Numbered from the stretch's first letter, positions 34,984-44,592 are shown. The stretch: 64,000 bases of DNA from Pseudomonas viridiflava (GCF_900582625.1 NZ_UTIQ01000327.1:372001-436000), one strand, 5' to 3'. The notes: generated by a model not told the origin, from the letters alone. A program made the numbers and translations.

Positions 34984-36945
34984 ATGCCATTGACTCTTTC
35001 ACGCTTGACCCTGGCCCTGTTCGCTTGCGGTCTGCTTAGCATCAGCGCCACGGCTGGCGCCGCGATAACACCGGCGAACGGCACGGCCGACGATGAACAG
35101 CAGCAGAACGAGGAACGCTGGACGATCAACCTCAAGGACGCCGACATCGCTGAGTTCGTCGACCAGATCGCTGACATCACCGGGCAAACCTTTGTGGTCG
35201 ATCCGCGCGTCAAAGGCCAGGTCAACGTGGTGTCCAAAGCGCCGCTGAATCTCAGCGAGGTGTACCAGCTGTTCCTCTCGGTAATGGCCACCCACGGTTT
35301 TAGCGTGATTACCCAGGGCGACCAGGCGCGCATCGTGCCGAATGCCGAAGCCAAGGCCGATGCTGACACTGGCCGCGCCGCGCCGGATCGCCTGGAAACT
35401 CGACTGATTCAAGTGCAACACGGCAATGTCGCCGAGCTGATTCCATTGATTCGCCCACTCGTTCCGCAGTACGGCCACCTGGCGGCGGTGACCTCGGCGA
35501 ACGCCCTGATCATCAGCGACCGCAGCGCCAACATCACGCGCATCGAAGACCTGATTCATCAGTTGGATCAGAAGAGCAACAACGACTACAGCGTGGTCAA
35601 CCTGCAATACGCCTGGGTCACCGATGCCGCCGAAGCGCTCAATGCCAGCGTGGCGCACGGGCAGGCCAAGGGGGCCGCCGGTACGCAGGTGATTGCCGAC
35701 ACGCGCACCAACCGCTTGATTCTCATCGGTCCGCCCGCCGCCCGCGCGAGAATGGTGGGGCTGGCGAAATCCCTCGACACGCCCAGCAGCCGCTCTGCCA
35801 ATACCCGCGTTATTCGGCTGCGGCATAACGATGCCAAAGCATTGGCCACCGTGCTGGGCGAGATTTCCGAAGGTATTAAAAACCCGGCTGGCGGCGGCAC
35901 TGCCGAAGCCGGTGCGGGCAAGCCGCAGAACATTCTGATTCGCGCCGACGAGAGCCTGAACGCCCTGGTATTGCTGGCAGAGCCAGACACCGTGGCCATG
36001 CTCGAAGACATCGTGCACCAGCTCGACGTACCGCGCGCGCAGGTAATGGTGGAAGCAGCGATTGTCGAGATTTCCGGCGACATCACCGACGCGCTCGGCG
36101 TGCAGTGGGCTGTGGATGCACGGGGCGGTACCGGTGGCGTCGGCGGCGTCAACTTCGGCAATACCGGGCTTTCTGTCGGTTCCGTGCTGCAAGCCATCCA
36201 GGATGACACCGTGCCGGACACCCTGCCAGACGGCGCTATTATCGGAATTGGCAGCAAAAACTTCGGCGCGTTGATAACGGCGTTGTCGGCCAACAGCAAA
36301 AGCAACCTGCTCTCCACGCCAAGCCTGTTGACGCTCGACAACCAGAAAGCCGAGATTCTGGTGGGGCAAAACGTGCCCTTCCAAACCGGCTCGTACACCA
36401 CCGCTACCGACGGCGCGAGCAATCCGTTCACGACCATCGAACGCAAAGATATTGGTGTCACCCTCAAGGTCACCCCGCACATTAACGACGGCGCCTCGCT
36501 GCGGCTGGAGATCGAACAGGAGATTTCCTCGATTGCCCCTAGCGCCACGCTGTCTGCGCAGGCGGTGGACTTGATCACCAACAAGCGCTCGATCAAAAGC
36601 ACCATCCTTGCCGAAGACGGCCAGGTCATTGTGCTCGGCGGCCTTATTCAGGACGACGTGACCATGACGGATTCGAAAGTGCCGCTGTTAGGCGATATCC
36701 CATGGCTGGGCCGACTGTTTCGCTCAACCAAAGAGGCCCATACCAAGCGCAATTTGATGGTCTTCCTCAGACCGAGCGTCGTGCGTGATGGCGCGGGTTT
36801 GGCAGCGCTTTCGGGCAAGAAGTACAGCGACATTCGCGTACTGGGCGGCGCGGCGGATAGCGCGCGGCCGAGCATATTGCCGCAAAAGCCGGGGCAGCTG
36901 TTTGATGGTCAAGGCGATTCGGCGATTGATCTGCGGCCGCAGTAA
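34984..36945 (+). CDS. xcpQ: Type II secretion secretin D
   Basis: This 653-residue outer-membrane secretin has a signal peptide (about 1-27), N0 domain (WTINLKDADIAEFVDQIADITG), three N1-N3 repeats and the secretin barrel (about 375-610). The gate region contains GVQWAVDARGG and the conserved VPLLGDIPWLGRLF motif near residue 565. The C-terminal part after the barrel is a short S-like region ending in DLRPQ. It forms the 15-mer export channel. Co-transcribed with xcpP. Confidence 0.96.
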   Translation: MPLTLSRLTLALFACGLLSISATAGAAITPANGTADDEQQQNEERWTINLKDADIAEFVDQIADITGQTFVVDPRVKGQVNVVSKAPLNLSEVYQLFLSVMATHGFSVITQGDQARIVPNAEAKADADTGRAAPDRLETRLIQVQHGNVAELIPLIRPLVPQYGHLAAVTSANALIISDRSANITRIEDLIHQLDQKSNNDYSVVNLQYAWVTDAAEALNASVAHGQAKGAAGTQVIADTRTNRLILIGPPAARARMVGLAKSLDTPSSRSANTRVIRLRHNDAKALATVLGEISEGIKNPAGGGTAEAGAGKPQNILIRADESLNALVLLAEPDTVAMLEDIVHQLDVPRAQVMVEAAIVEISGDITDALGVQWAVDARGGTGGVGGVNFGNTGLSVGSVLQAIQDDTVPDTLPDGAIIGIGSKNFGALITALSANSKSNLLSTPSLLTLDNQKAEILVGQNVPFQTGSYTTATDGASNPFTTIERKDIGVTLKVTPHINDGASLRLEIEQEISSIAPSATLSAQAVDLITNKRSIKSTILAEDGQVIVLGGLIQDDVTMTDSKVPLLGDIPWLGRLFRSTKEAHTKRNLMVFLRPSVVRDGAGLAALSGKKYSDIRVLGGAADSARPSILPQKPGQLFDGQGDSAIDLRPQ

Positions 36946-36976
36946 ACAGGCGCGTTCGTTGTCGTCTGGGAAAACC

Positions 36977-37042
36977 CATCGCGGCTAAAGCCGCTCCCAC
37001 AGGCTATGCAAATTCCTGTAGGAGCGGCTTTAGCCGCGATGC
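36977..37042. repeat. REPIN between xcpQ and the SDR gene
   Basis: Two inverted copies of ATCGCGGCTAAAGCCGCTCC / GGAGCGGCTTTAGCCGCGAT flank a short spacer. It lies between two convergent genes. Confidence 0.85.
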
Positions 37043-37089
37043 TTTTCAAATAAAGACGAGGCGCAAGCCACCAGCTCCAGCGGCAGACG

Positions 37090-37869
37090 TTACTCGACGT
37101 AAATCATCCTGCGCGTCATCCCGCCATCCACCACAAACTCCTGCCCCGTCACAAACCCGGCGCTCGCCGAGAGCAACCACGCCACTTGCGCGGCTACGTC
37201 TTCAACCGTGCCTACGCGGCCAGCGGGATGTTGGTCGTGGTCGGCGTCTGTCAGTGGCGCGGCGCGGCGTTCGCAAGGGTCGCGAGCGTCGATCCAGCCT
37301 GGGCTGACGGCGTTGACGCGGATGTCCGGCCCCAGGCTGATTGCCAGCGCGCGAGTGAGTGCCAGCAGCCCGCCTTTGCTCGCCGAATAGGCTTCGGTGT
37401 CGGCTTCGGCTTGGTGGGCACGGGTGGAAGTGATGTTAACGATGGCGCCGTAATGCGCACGCAGATAAGGCGCGCAGTGTTTGGCCAGCAGCAACGGGCC
37501 CGTCAGGTTGACGCCCAGCACGCGATTCCACTGAGCCAGCTCCAGGCTGTCCAGCGGCGCGTTATGCGGGTCGGCGATACCGGCGTTGTTAACCAGTGCA
37601 TCCAGCCGGCCGAACTGGCCCAGCACCTGCGCCACGCCTTCGACCACTTGGCTTTCCTGGCTGACGTCCATCGCCACAAACCAGGCGTTGTCGCCAAGCG
37701 CTTTGGCGACCTTGGCGCCGCGTTCACGCTCAGTATCGGCCAGCACCACTTGCCAGCCTTCCGCGATCAGCCAGGCGGCGATGCCCAGGCCAATGCCACG
37801 AGCGGCGCCGGTGACCAAGGCCACCTTGCCGTTGCTGGCTAGCGGGCGCTCCACTTCCAACTCGACCAT
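37090..37869 (-). CDS. SDR-family oxidoreductase
   Basis: This protein of about 259 residues is a classical short-chain dehydrogenase: NAD(P)-binding TGAARGIGLGIA near residue 22, NNAGIADP, the catalytic Ser in NITSTRAHQ and YSASKGG (Tyr/Lys), and a C-terminal substrate loop. The ATG at 37869 gives the usual N-terminus and follows the metZ stop by 13 bp; a longer frame to 37944 would overlap metZ and encode unrelated residues. The substrate is unknown. The gene order metZ-SDR is conserved in Pseudomonas. Confidence 0.9.
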   Translation of the reverse strand: MVELEVERPLASNGKVALVTGAARGIGLGIAAWLIAEGWQVVLADTERERGAKVAKALGDNAWFVAMDVSQESQVVEGVAQVLGQFGRLDALVNNAGIADPHNAPLDSLELAQWNRVLGVNLTGPLLLAKHCAPYLRAHYGAIVNITSTRAHQAEADTEAYSASKGGLLALTRALAISLGPDIRVNAVSPGWIDARDPCERRAAPLTDADHDQHPAGRVGTVEDVAAQVAWLLSASAGFVTGQEFVVDGGMTRRMIYVE

Positions 37870-37882
37870 CAGCGACGCCCGA

Positions 37883-39094
37883 TCACAGCGCCGCGAGGCC
37901 CCGGGCCAGATCGGCCTGGATGTCGTCGACTTCTTCGAGGCCAACGGCCACGCGGATCAAGCTGTCGCGGATGCCCGCTGCAGCGCGTTCTTCGGGCGTC
38001 AAACGACCGTGGGACGTGGTGCTCGGGTGGGTGATGGTGGATTTGCTGTCGCCCAAGTTGGCGGTAATCGAGAGCAAACGCGTGGCGTCGATAAAGCGCC
38101 AGGCGCCCTCTTTGCCGCCTTTCACTTCAAAGCTCACTACGGCGCCAAACGCACGTTGCTGACGCTTGGCCAGTTCGTGTTGCGGATGGCTCGGCAAGCC
38201 GGCGTAGTGAACCTTCTCGATGCCCGGCTGCTGCTCCAACCACTGAGCCAAGTGCAGCGCACTGGCGCAATGGGCTTGCATGCGGATGCGCAGGGTTTCC
38301 AAGCCTTTGAGGAACACCCAAGCGTTGAACGGGCTCATGGTCGGGCCAACGGTGCGCACGAAGCCCACCAGTTCGGCCATCAGCTTGGCACTGCCGGCCA
38401 CCACGCCGCCCAGGCAACGACCCTGGCCGTCGATAAATTTGGTAGCCGAATGCACCACCACGTCGGCGCCGAGCGCCAGTGGCTTTTGCAGCACCGGCGT
38501 GCAGAAGCAGTTGTCGACCACCAGTTTCGCGCCGTGGGCATGAGCCACTTCGGCCAGCGCGGCGATGTCCACCAGCTCGGCCAACGGGTTGGAGGGTGAT
38601 TCGACAAAGAACATTTTGGTGTTGGGCTTGCAGGCTTCGCCCCAACCGGCGACGTTGGTCAGCTCGACATAGTCGACCTGCACACCGAAGCGTTTCAGGT
38701 ATTTCTCGAACAGGCTGATGGTCGAACCAAACACGCTGCGTGAGACCAGCACGTGGTCGCCGGCGCTGCAAAACGCCATGACCACACCCATGATCGCCGA
38801 CATACCGGACGCCGTTGCGACCGCCTGCTCCGCCCCTTCCAGCGCGGCGAGGCGCTCTTCGAAGGTGCGTACGGTGGGGTTGGTGTAACGCGAATAGACG
38901 TTGCCCGGCACTTCGCCAGAGAAGCGCGCCGCGGCGTCGGCGGCAGTGCGGAACACGTAGCTGGAGGTGAAGAACATCGCCTCGCCATGCTCGCCTTCAG
39001 GGGTACGGTGTTGCCCGGCCCGTACCGCCAGAGTGTCGAAGCCTACGCCTTCGAGGTCACTGTCCAGCCGACCCGCATCCCATTCCTGCGTCAT
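37883..39094 (-). CDS. metZ: O-succinylhomoserine sulfhydrylase
   Basis: This 403-residue PLP enzyme belongs to the Cys/Met metabolism family. The Schiff-base Lys is in SATKFIDGQGRCLGG, and early YSRYTNPTV and later SLGDSKSTITHPS-type segments fit MetZ. It condenses O-succinylhomoserine with sulfide to homocysteine, giving the direct sulfhydrylation route of methionine synthesis. It lies 63 bp after purF, separated by a terminator-like hairpin. No SAM riboswitch is visible upstream. Confidence 0.94.
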   Translation of the reverse strand: MTQEWDAGRLDSDLEGVGFDTLAVRAGQHRTPEGEHGEAMFFTSSYVFRTAADAAARFSGEVPGNVYSRYTNPTVRTFEERLAALEGAEQAVATASGMSAIMGVVMAFCSAGDHVLVSRSVFGSTISLFEKYLKRFGVQVDYVELTNVAGWGEACKPNTKMFFVESPSNPLAELVDIAALAEVAHAHGAKLVVDNCFCTPVLQKPLALGADVVVHSATKFIDGQGRCLGGVVAGSAKLMAELVGFVRTVGPTMSPFNAWVFLKGLETLRIRMQAHCASALHLAQWLEQQPGIEKVHYAGLPSHPQHELAKRQQRAFGAVVSFEVKGGKEGAWRFIDATRLLSITANLGDSKSTITHPSTTSHGRLTPEERAAAGIRDSLIRVAVGLEEVDDIQADLARGLAAL

Positions 39095-39123
39095 GCCCGT
39101 TCTCCATCAGTTCTTCAGCACTA

Positions 39124-39152
39124 AAACGTTCAGCCCGCTTTCGCGGGCTGGG
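39124..39152 (-). terminator. Terminator-like hairpin between purF and metZ
   Basis: Stem CAGCCCGC/GCGGGCTG with loop GAAA, followed on the minus strand by AACGTTTTAG. It lies six bases beyond the purF stop and may attenuate read-through into metZ. Confidence 0.65.
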
Positions 39153-39157
39153 GGTTA

Positions 39158-40663
39158 TCAATTGTTGTACAGGTCGATGATGGCGCTGACCACATTGGTC
39201 TTGAGCTTCGACGAGTCGTTGCGCGCCTGCTCGATTTTGTTCAGGTACGCCTCGTTGACGTCGCCGGTGACGTACTTGCCATCAAACACTGCGCAATCGA
39301 ACTGGTCGATCTTGACCTTGCCGCCGCCCACCGCGTCGATCAGGTCGCTGAGATCCTGATACACCAGCCAGTCGGCGCCGATCAGTTCAGCCACTTCCTC
39401 GGTGGTGCGGTTGTGGGCGATCAGTTCGTGGGCGCTCGGCATGTCGATGCCGTACACGTTCGGGTAACGCACTGCCGGCGCAGCCGAACAGAAGTACACG
39501 TTCTTCGCCCCGGCTTCGCGGGCCATCTGAATGATCTGCTTGCAGGTGGTGCCGCGCACGATGGAGTCGTCGACCAGCATCACGTTCTTGCCGCGGAATT
39601 CCAGCTCAATGGCGTTGAGCTTCTGGCGGACCGATTTCTTGCGCGCAGCCTGGCCCGGCATGATGAAGGTGCGGCCGATGTAACGGTTTTTAACGAAGCC
39701 TTCGCGGAATTTCACGCCCAGATGGTTTGCCAGTTCGAGTGCGGACGTGCGGCTGGTGTCCGGAATCGGGATAACCACGTCGATGTCGTGATCCGGGCGC
39801 TCGCGCAGAATCTTATCGGCCAGTTTCTCGCCCATACGCAGACGCGCTTTGTAGACCGAAATGCCGTCCATGATCGAATCCGGACGCGCCAGGTACACGT
39901 GTTCGAAAATGCACGGGGCGTATTTCGGGTTGGTGGCGCACTGGCGGGTGGAAATCTTGCCTTCTTCGGTGATGTACACCGCTTCGCCCGGCGCCAGGTC
40001 GCGGATCAGGGTGAAGCCGAGCACGTCGAGCGACACGCTTTCCGAAGCGATCATGTATTCCACGCCTTCGTCGGTGTGACGTTGGCCAAATACGATCGGA
40101 CGGATGCCGTTAGGGTCGCGGAAACCGACGATGCCGTAGCCAGTGACCATGGCCACCACGGCGTAACCGCCGGTGCAGCGCTTGTGCACGTCGGTGACGG
40201 CGGCGAACACGTCGTCTTCGGTCGGCTGCAACTTGCCGCGAACGGCCAGCTCGTGAGCGAACACGTTGAGCAGCACTTCGGAGTCGGAGCTGGTGTTGAC
40301 GTGGCGAAGATCAGACTCGTAGATCTCCTTGGCCAGCTGCTCGACGTTGGTCAAGTTGCCGTTGTGCGCCAGGGTGATGCCGTAGGGCGAGTTGACGTAG
40401 AAAGGCTGCGCTTCAGCAGACGTGGAACTGCCCGCTGTCGGATAACGCACGTGACCGATGCCCATGTGCCCGACCAGGCGCTGCATATGGCGCTGGTGGA
40501 ACACATCGCGCACCAGTCCGTTGTCTTTGCGCAGATACAACCGGCCGTCATGGCTGGTCACGATACCGGCAGCGTCCTGGCCGCGATGTTGGAGCACGGT
40601 AAGCGCGTCATACAGCGCTTGATTGACGTTTGACTTACCGACGATACCCACGATGCCACACAT
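39158..40663 (-). CDS. purF: Amidophosphoribosyltransferase
   Basis: This 501-residue enzyme carries out the first committed step of purine synthesis, transferring ammonia from glutamine to PRPP. The N-terminal nucleophile Cys follows the start (MCGIVGIVG), and the PRPP-binding motif VMLVDDSIVRGTT is near residue 360. The length is normal. It lies downstream of cvpA, separated by a tandem repeat of about 240 bp. In many gamma-proteobacteria cvpA and purF form one operon. Confidence 0.97.
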   Translation of the reverse strand: MCGIVGIVGKSNVNQALYDALTVLQHRGQDAAGIVTSHDGRLYLRKDNGLVRDVFHQRHMQRLVGHMGIGHVRYPTAGSSTSAEAQPFYVNSPYGITLAHNGNLTNVEQLAKEIYESDLRHVNTSSDSEVLLNVFAHELAVRGKLQPTEDDVFAAVTDVHKRCTGGYAVVAMVTGYGIVGFRDPNGIRPIVFGQRHTDEGVEYMIASESVSLDVLGFTLIRDLAPGEAVYITEEGKISTRQCATNPKYAPCIFEHVYLARPDSIMDGISVYKARLRMGEKLADKILRERPDHDIDVVIPIPDTSRTSALELANHLGVKFREGFVKNRYIGRTFIMPGQAARKKSVRQKLNAIELEFRGKNVMLVDDSIVRGTTCKQIIQMAREAGAKNVYFCSAAPAVRYPNVYGIDMPSAHELIAHNRTTEEVAELIGADWLVYQDLSDLIDAVGGGKVKIDQFDCAVFDGKYVTGDVNEAYLNKIEQARNDSSKLKTNVVSAIIDLYNN

Positions 40664-40966
40664 GCGACCAACCCCTTTGAAGTGGGAAACTACTGCGCTC
40701 GGCTAGGCTTCGTTGAAAACAGGATTCAAAAATGCTCATTGGCTAGAGCCAACTCCGCTTTTTTCACCTGCTTTCGCCTCGCCTAACCTTCGCTCGCTAC
40801 GTTTCTGAACTACTGCGCTCGGCTAGGCTTCGTTAAAAACCGGCTCGGAATGCTCATTGGCTACAGCCAACTCCGCTTACTCGCCCGTTTTTGCCTCGCC
40901 TAGCCTTCGCTCGCTACGTTTCTGAATTACCGCGACTGCTTACTTCGTTACCGCCACTGCTAACTT
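40664..40966. other. purF-cvpA intergenic region holding a structured tandem repeat
   Basis: About 300 bp without a coding frame that I accept. Most of it is two copies of a roughly 120-bp repeat, annotated separately. A partial third copy (AATTACCGCGACTGCTTACTTCG) lies close to the cvpA stop. Confidence 0.7.
40688..40925. repeat. Two tandem ~120-bp structured repeats
   Basis: Copy 1 spans 40688-40807 and copy 2 about 40808-40925. Each starts AACTACTGCGCTCGGCTAGG, has a central TTGGCT..AGCCAA hairpin, and ends CCTTCGCTCGCTACGTTTCTG. The outer GGCTAGGC and GCCTAGCC blocks are complementary, so each unit can fold as a long nested stem. The copies differ mainly in their loops, not their stems. 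Confidence 0.85.
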
Positions 40967-41518
40967 CTACAACGGCTTGGGCGCCAGAACATCTTTAAAC
41001 GATAGTTCTGCCGGCCCACTCACACCGCTGGCCAGCCATTGACTGGCCAGGGTAAGAATCATGTTTTTCGACCAGTCCGCCACGATCAGAAAGTGCGGCA
41101 CCAGTGATGACTCTTTCCACCAGGCGTCCTGAGTAACAGGCGCCAGGCTCAATAATCCAACCAGCAACACCACCAGCAAACCGCCCCGTGCGGCACCGAA
41201 CACCATGCCTAGCACGCGGTCAGTGCCCGATAGTCCGGTAACGCGAACCAGCTCGCCAATAAGAAAATTAAATAGGGCACCCACTAATAATGTGGCCACG
41301 AAGAGAATGGCGCAGCCGGCGATGACGCGGGCTGAGGGGGTGTCGATGTAATCCACGAGGTGCTGGGAAAGCGCGCCGCCGAACATCCAGGCAACGACTC
41401 CAGCAATGATCCAAGTTACCAGCGACAGCGCTTCTTTGACGAAGCCGCGTTTCAAGCTGATCAAACTGGAAATTGCGATAACGGCGATGATCGCCCAATC
41501 GACCCAGGTAAATGGCAC
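40967..41518 (-). CDS. cvpA: CvpA family membrane protein
   Basis: This 183-residue inner-membrane protein has four predicted spans, starting with TWVDWAIIAVIAISSLISLK, a family hallmark. CvpA is named for colicin V production in E. coli; its molecular role is not well defined. The gene is upstream of purF as in other gamma-proteobacteria. Confidence 0.95.
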   Translation of the reverse strand: MPFTWVDWAIIAVIAISSLISLKRGFVKEALSLVTWIIAGVVAWMFGGALSQHLVDYIDTPSARVIAGCAILFVATLLVGALFNFLIGELVRVTGLSGTDRVLGMVFGAARGGLLVVLLVGLLSLAPVTQDAWWKESSLVPHFLIVADWSKNMILTLASQWLASGVSGPAELSFKDVLAPKPL

Positions 41519-41725
41519 GTTACAGGCCTACCGACGGAAGAGGCGCGGGATTTTAGCAGAGCGTTCGGAAAGGAGTAAGCCGGGATTTATCGAACACCGA
41601 TTAAATCCCGGCCGCTTGGCGAAAATGCTGATAGCGCACTGGGTTGCGCTGTGCTCGAAGAGCTTACCGACGCAACCTAACTGCTGAAAGCGTCGCGGCA
41701 AAGATGCTCCCAAGAATCGTACATT

Positions 41726-41757
41726 CCTGTGGGAGCGGCTTCAGCCGCGATGCTCTT
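41726..41757. repeat. Single REP palindrome
   Basis: One copy of GGAGCGGCTTCAGCCGC sits just after the SPOR-protein stop, between it and cvpA. Confidence 0.8.
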
Positions 41758-41766
41758 ACCGGCCCA

Positions 41767-42402
41767 TCAGCTACTTTCCGGCTGGAAACGCACCACAAAG
41801 CCTTTGAGTTTTTGCTGCTTGGTCAACTGATCACGCAGGCGATCCGCCTCGGCGCGTTCAATCAGCGGCCCGACAAATACCCGATTCATGCCTTCAGCGC
41901 TGCGAATGTAGGCGTTATAGCCCTGACTACGCAGCGTTTTCTGCAAGCTTTCGGCACTGGCGCGGTTGGACAGGCTGGCCAGTTGAATCGACCAACTGAT
42001 CGGCAAGCTGTTGGCATCCAGACGGTTCTGCGTCGCCGGCGTAGCGGGCGTGGCGCTGGCAGTGGCCGGCGGTTTGCTGGCTGGCGGTGCGGGAGGCGCC
42101 GGAGCGATAGGCGTGGTCGGCGGCGGCAATGCGCTAGGGGTGGTCGGAAGCGGGGCTGGCGTAGTTGCCACCTGCTCGACCGGCACGGGCTCTTCGGGCA
42201 GCAATTCTGGCTCTGGCACCGACACCGGCTCTTGCGCCACTTCCGGCATGGCGGGCGCTTGTGGCATAGCCGGAGCCTCGACCACCACGTGGCGGGACTC
42301 ATCCTGGCGCGACAGCAGCATCGGCAAGAAGATGATCGCCAAGGCAATCAGCACCAAGGCGCCGACGATCCGCTGCTTCAATCCTTTATCCAGCAAAGCC
42401 AT
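41767..42402 (-). CDS. SPOR-domain membrane protein
   Basis: This protein of about 211 residues has one N-terminal span (RIVGALVLIALAIIFLPMLL, about residues 10-29), a Pro/Ala/Glu-rich periplasmic linker (about 40-125), and a C-terminal SPOR domain (SWSIQLASLSNRASAESLQKTL to the end) that binds denuded septal peptidoglycan. It resembles DedD-type proteins. I place the start at ATG 42402 because GGGAG lies upstream; this overlaps the folC end by 17 bases, so the two are coupled. It probably has a role at the division septum. Confidence 0.9.
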   Translation of the reverse strand: MALLDKGLKQRIVGALVLIALAIIFLPMLLSRQDESRHVVVEAPAMPQAPAMPEVAQEPVSVPEPELLPEEPVPVEQVATTPAPLPTTPSALPPPTTPIAPAPPAPPASKPPATASATPATPATQNRLDANSLPISWSIQLASLSNRASAESLQKTLRSQGYNAYIRSAEGMNRVFVGPLIERAEADRLRDQLTKQQKLKGFVVRFQPESS

Positions 42403-43705
42403 TCCCCACTTCTCCCATGGCATGGCGGGCCAGCCATTCCAGGGCCTCGGCCACGCAGTAAAAAGAACCAAACAACAGAATTTCGTCTTCTGCCGTCGCC
42501 TGCTGCAGTTGCGCTTCTAAGGCTGCGGCGATGTCGCCATACGCTTCAACGCGTGCGCCCAGGTTCAGCAGCGCGGCCTGCAACTCGGCGGCGGGCCGGC
42601 TGCGCGGCGTTGGCAGCGGCGCCACGGCCCAAGTCGCCACCTGTGTGAGCAACGGGGCGAGCACGCCGGGTAAATCTTTATCGGCCAACAAACCGAACAC
42701 CGCCAGGCGCTTGCCCGCCACCGGGCGATCTGCCAGGCGCTGCGCCAAATACTCGGCGGCGTGGGGATTATGCCCAACATCCAGCAACAGCGTGAGTGCC
42801 TTGCCATGCCAATTTATTGCGCGGCGATCGAGGCGGCCGGTCACCCGCGTGCGTAGCAGCGCAGTGACCAATTGGTCAGGCTGCCAAGGCAGGTCGAGCA
42901 TGGCGTAGGCCTGCAGTGCCAGCGCGGCGTTTTCCATGGGCAGATCAAGCAGCGGCAGGTCATGCAGGCTCAGTGGCTCGCCGGCGGCGTTGAAGCCACG
43001 CCAGTGCCAGCTGTGCTCGCCAAACGCCAGGTCGTAATCGGGGCCGCGCAGCAACAATGGGCAAGGGAGCGAGCTGGCTTTTTCACGAATCGGTACTGGC
43101 GGTTTCAGATCACCGCAAATAGCCGGTACGCCAGCGCGGAAAATGCCGGCCTTCTCGAATGCTACCGACTCGCGGGTGTCGCCCAGGTAGTCCGCATGGT
43201 CGAGGCCAATGCTGGTGATCAGCGCCAGATCAGGATCAATCAGGTTGACCGTGTCCAGTCGACCGCCCAGGCCTACTTCCAATACCGCCGCATCCAGGCC
43301 GCTGCGCTGGAACAACCAGAACGCGGCCAGGGTGCCAACTTCGAAATAGGTCAGGGACGTTTCGCCCCGGGCCGCTTCAACGGCGGCGAAGGCTTCGCAA
43401 AGCGCGGCGTCAGTGGCTTCCACTCCCGCCACTTGCACGCGTTCGTTGTAACGCAGCAGGTGGGGCGAGCTGTAGACGCCCACTTTCAGCCCCTGCTCGG
43501 CAAGCATCGAGGCGAGAAAGGCGCAGGTTGAGCCTTTGCCATTGGTGCCGGTCACGGTGATGACTTTCGCCGCCGGCCGCCCCAGACCGAGGCGGCTGGC
43601 CACCTCGCGAGTGCGGTCCAGGCCCATGTCGATGGCCACCGGGTGCAACTGCTCCAGATAGCTCAACCATTCAGCAAGGTTGCGCTGCACCGTGGGCTGG
43701 GTCAT
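42386..43705 (-). CDS. folC: Bifunctional folylpolyglutamate synthase / dihydrofolate synthase
   Basis: This 439-residue Mur-ligase-family enzyme has the P-loop VTGTNGKGSTCAFLAS near residue 44, then YSSPHLLRYNERVQV, and the Mur-type C-terminal domain with DVGHNPHAAEYLA. It adds glutamate to dihydropteroate and to reduced folates. Its ATG overlaps the accD stop by four bases, giving the well-known accD-folC operon. Confidence 0.97.
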   Translation of the reverse strand: MTQPTVQRNLAEWLSYLEQLHPVAIDMGLDRTREVASRLGLGRPAAKVITVTGTNGKGSTCAFLASMLAEQGLKVGVYSSPHLLRYNERVQVAGVEATDAALCEAFAAVEAARGETSLTYFEVGTLAAFWLFQRSGLDAAVLEVGLGGRLDTVNLIDPDLALITSIGLDHADYLGDTRESVAFEKAGIFRAGVPAICGDLKPPVPIREKASSLPCPLLLRGPDYDLAFGEHSWHWRGFNAAGEPLSLHDLPLLDLPMENAALALQAYAMLDLPWQPDQLVTALLRTRVTGRLDRRAINWHGKALTLLLDVGHNPHAAEYLAQRLADRPVAGKRLAVFGLLADKDLPGVLAPLLTQVATWAVAPLPTPRSRPAAELQAALLNLGARVEAYGDIAAALEAQLQQATAEDEILLFGSFYCVAEALEWLARHAMGEVGNGFAG

Positions 43706-44592
43706 GCGCTGATAGGCGCAGGGATGGCGACCGGGGTCGGAAGGTTCTGCATTTGCGCCAGCAAACGGGCGAGACGAGGACGCAATTCCTGACGGGAAAT
43801 GATCATGTCGATGGCGCCGTGGGCCAGCAGGAATTCGCTGCGCTGGAAGCCTTCTGGCAGTTTTTCACGCACGGTTTGCTCGATCACTCGCGGACCAGCA
43901 AAACCGATCAGCGCTTTGGGCTCAGCGACAATTACGTCGCCCAACATGGCCAAGCTGGCCGACACGCCGCCGTACACCGGGTCGGTCAGTACGGAAATAA
44001 ACGGCACGCCCTCTTCACGCAGGCGGGCCAATACGGCCGAGGTCTTGGCCATTTGCATCAGCGAGATCAGCGCTTCCTGCATACGCGCGCCACCGGAAGC
44101 GGCGAAGCACACCAGCGGGCAACGCTCTTTCAGCGCAACGTTGGCGGCCTGAACGAAACGCTCGCCGACGATGGCGCCCATCGAGCCGCCCATAAAGGCG
44201 AACTCAAAGGCGCAGGCCACGACGGGCAGGTCTTGCAGGGTGCCGCGCATGGCGATCAGCGCGTCTTTCTCGCCGGTCTGCTTTTGCGCGGCGGTGAGGC
44301 GGTCTTTGTACTTTTTGCTGTCGCGGAATTTCAGGCGGTCCACCGGCTCAAGATCAGCGGCGATTTCTTCGCGGCCCTCGGGGTCGAGGAAGATGTCCAG
44401 ACGAGCGCGGGCATCGATGCGCATGTGGTGGTTGCACTTGGGGCAAACATCCAGGGTTTTCTCCAGCTCAGGACGGTAAAGCACCGCTTCGCAGGATGGG
44501 CATTTGTGCCACAAGCCCTCGGGGACAGAGCTCTTTTTCACCTCGGAACGCATGATCGATGGGATCAGCTTATCTACCAGCCAGTTACTCAT
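43702..44592 (-). CDS. accD: Acetyl-CoA carboxylase carboxyltransferase beta subunit
   Basis: This protein of about 296 residues has the N-terminal zinc ribbon CPSC...CPKC (about residues 27-49) and a crotonase-like transferase domain with VCFAASGGARMQEALISLMQM. It forms the carboxyltransferase with AccA and makes malonyl-CoA for fatty-acid synthesis. ATG at 44592 is preceded by GGAGAATG; five codons further upstream are unlikely to be used. A 237-bp leader separates it from trpF. Confidence 0.97.
   Translation of the reverse strand: MSNWLVDKLIPSIMRSEVKKSSVPEGLWHKCPSCEAVLYRPELEKTLDVCPKCNHHMRIDARARLDIFLDPEGREEIAADLEPVDRLKFRDSKKYKDRLTAAQKQTGEKDALIAMRGTLQDLPVVACAFEFAFMGGSMGAIVGERFVQAANVALKERCPLVCFAASGGARMQEALISLMQMAKTSAVLARLREEGVPFISVLTDPVYGGVSASLAMLGDVIVAEPKALIGFAGPRVIEQTVREKLPEGFQRSEFLLAHGAIDMIISRQELRPRLARLLAQMQNLPTPVAIPAPISA

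Noticed and set aside
39095..39157. SAM riboswitch upstream of metZ
   Set aside because: Only a 63-bp gap with a simple GC-rich terminator-like hairpin; no SAM-riboswitch core.
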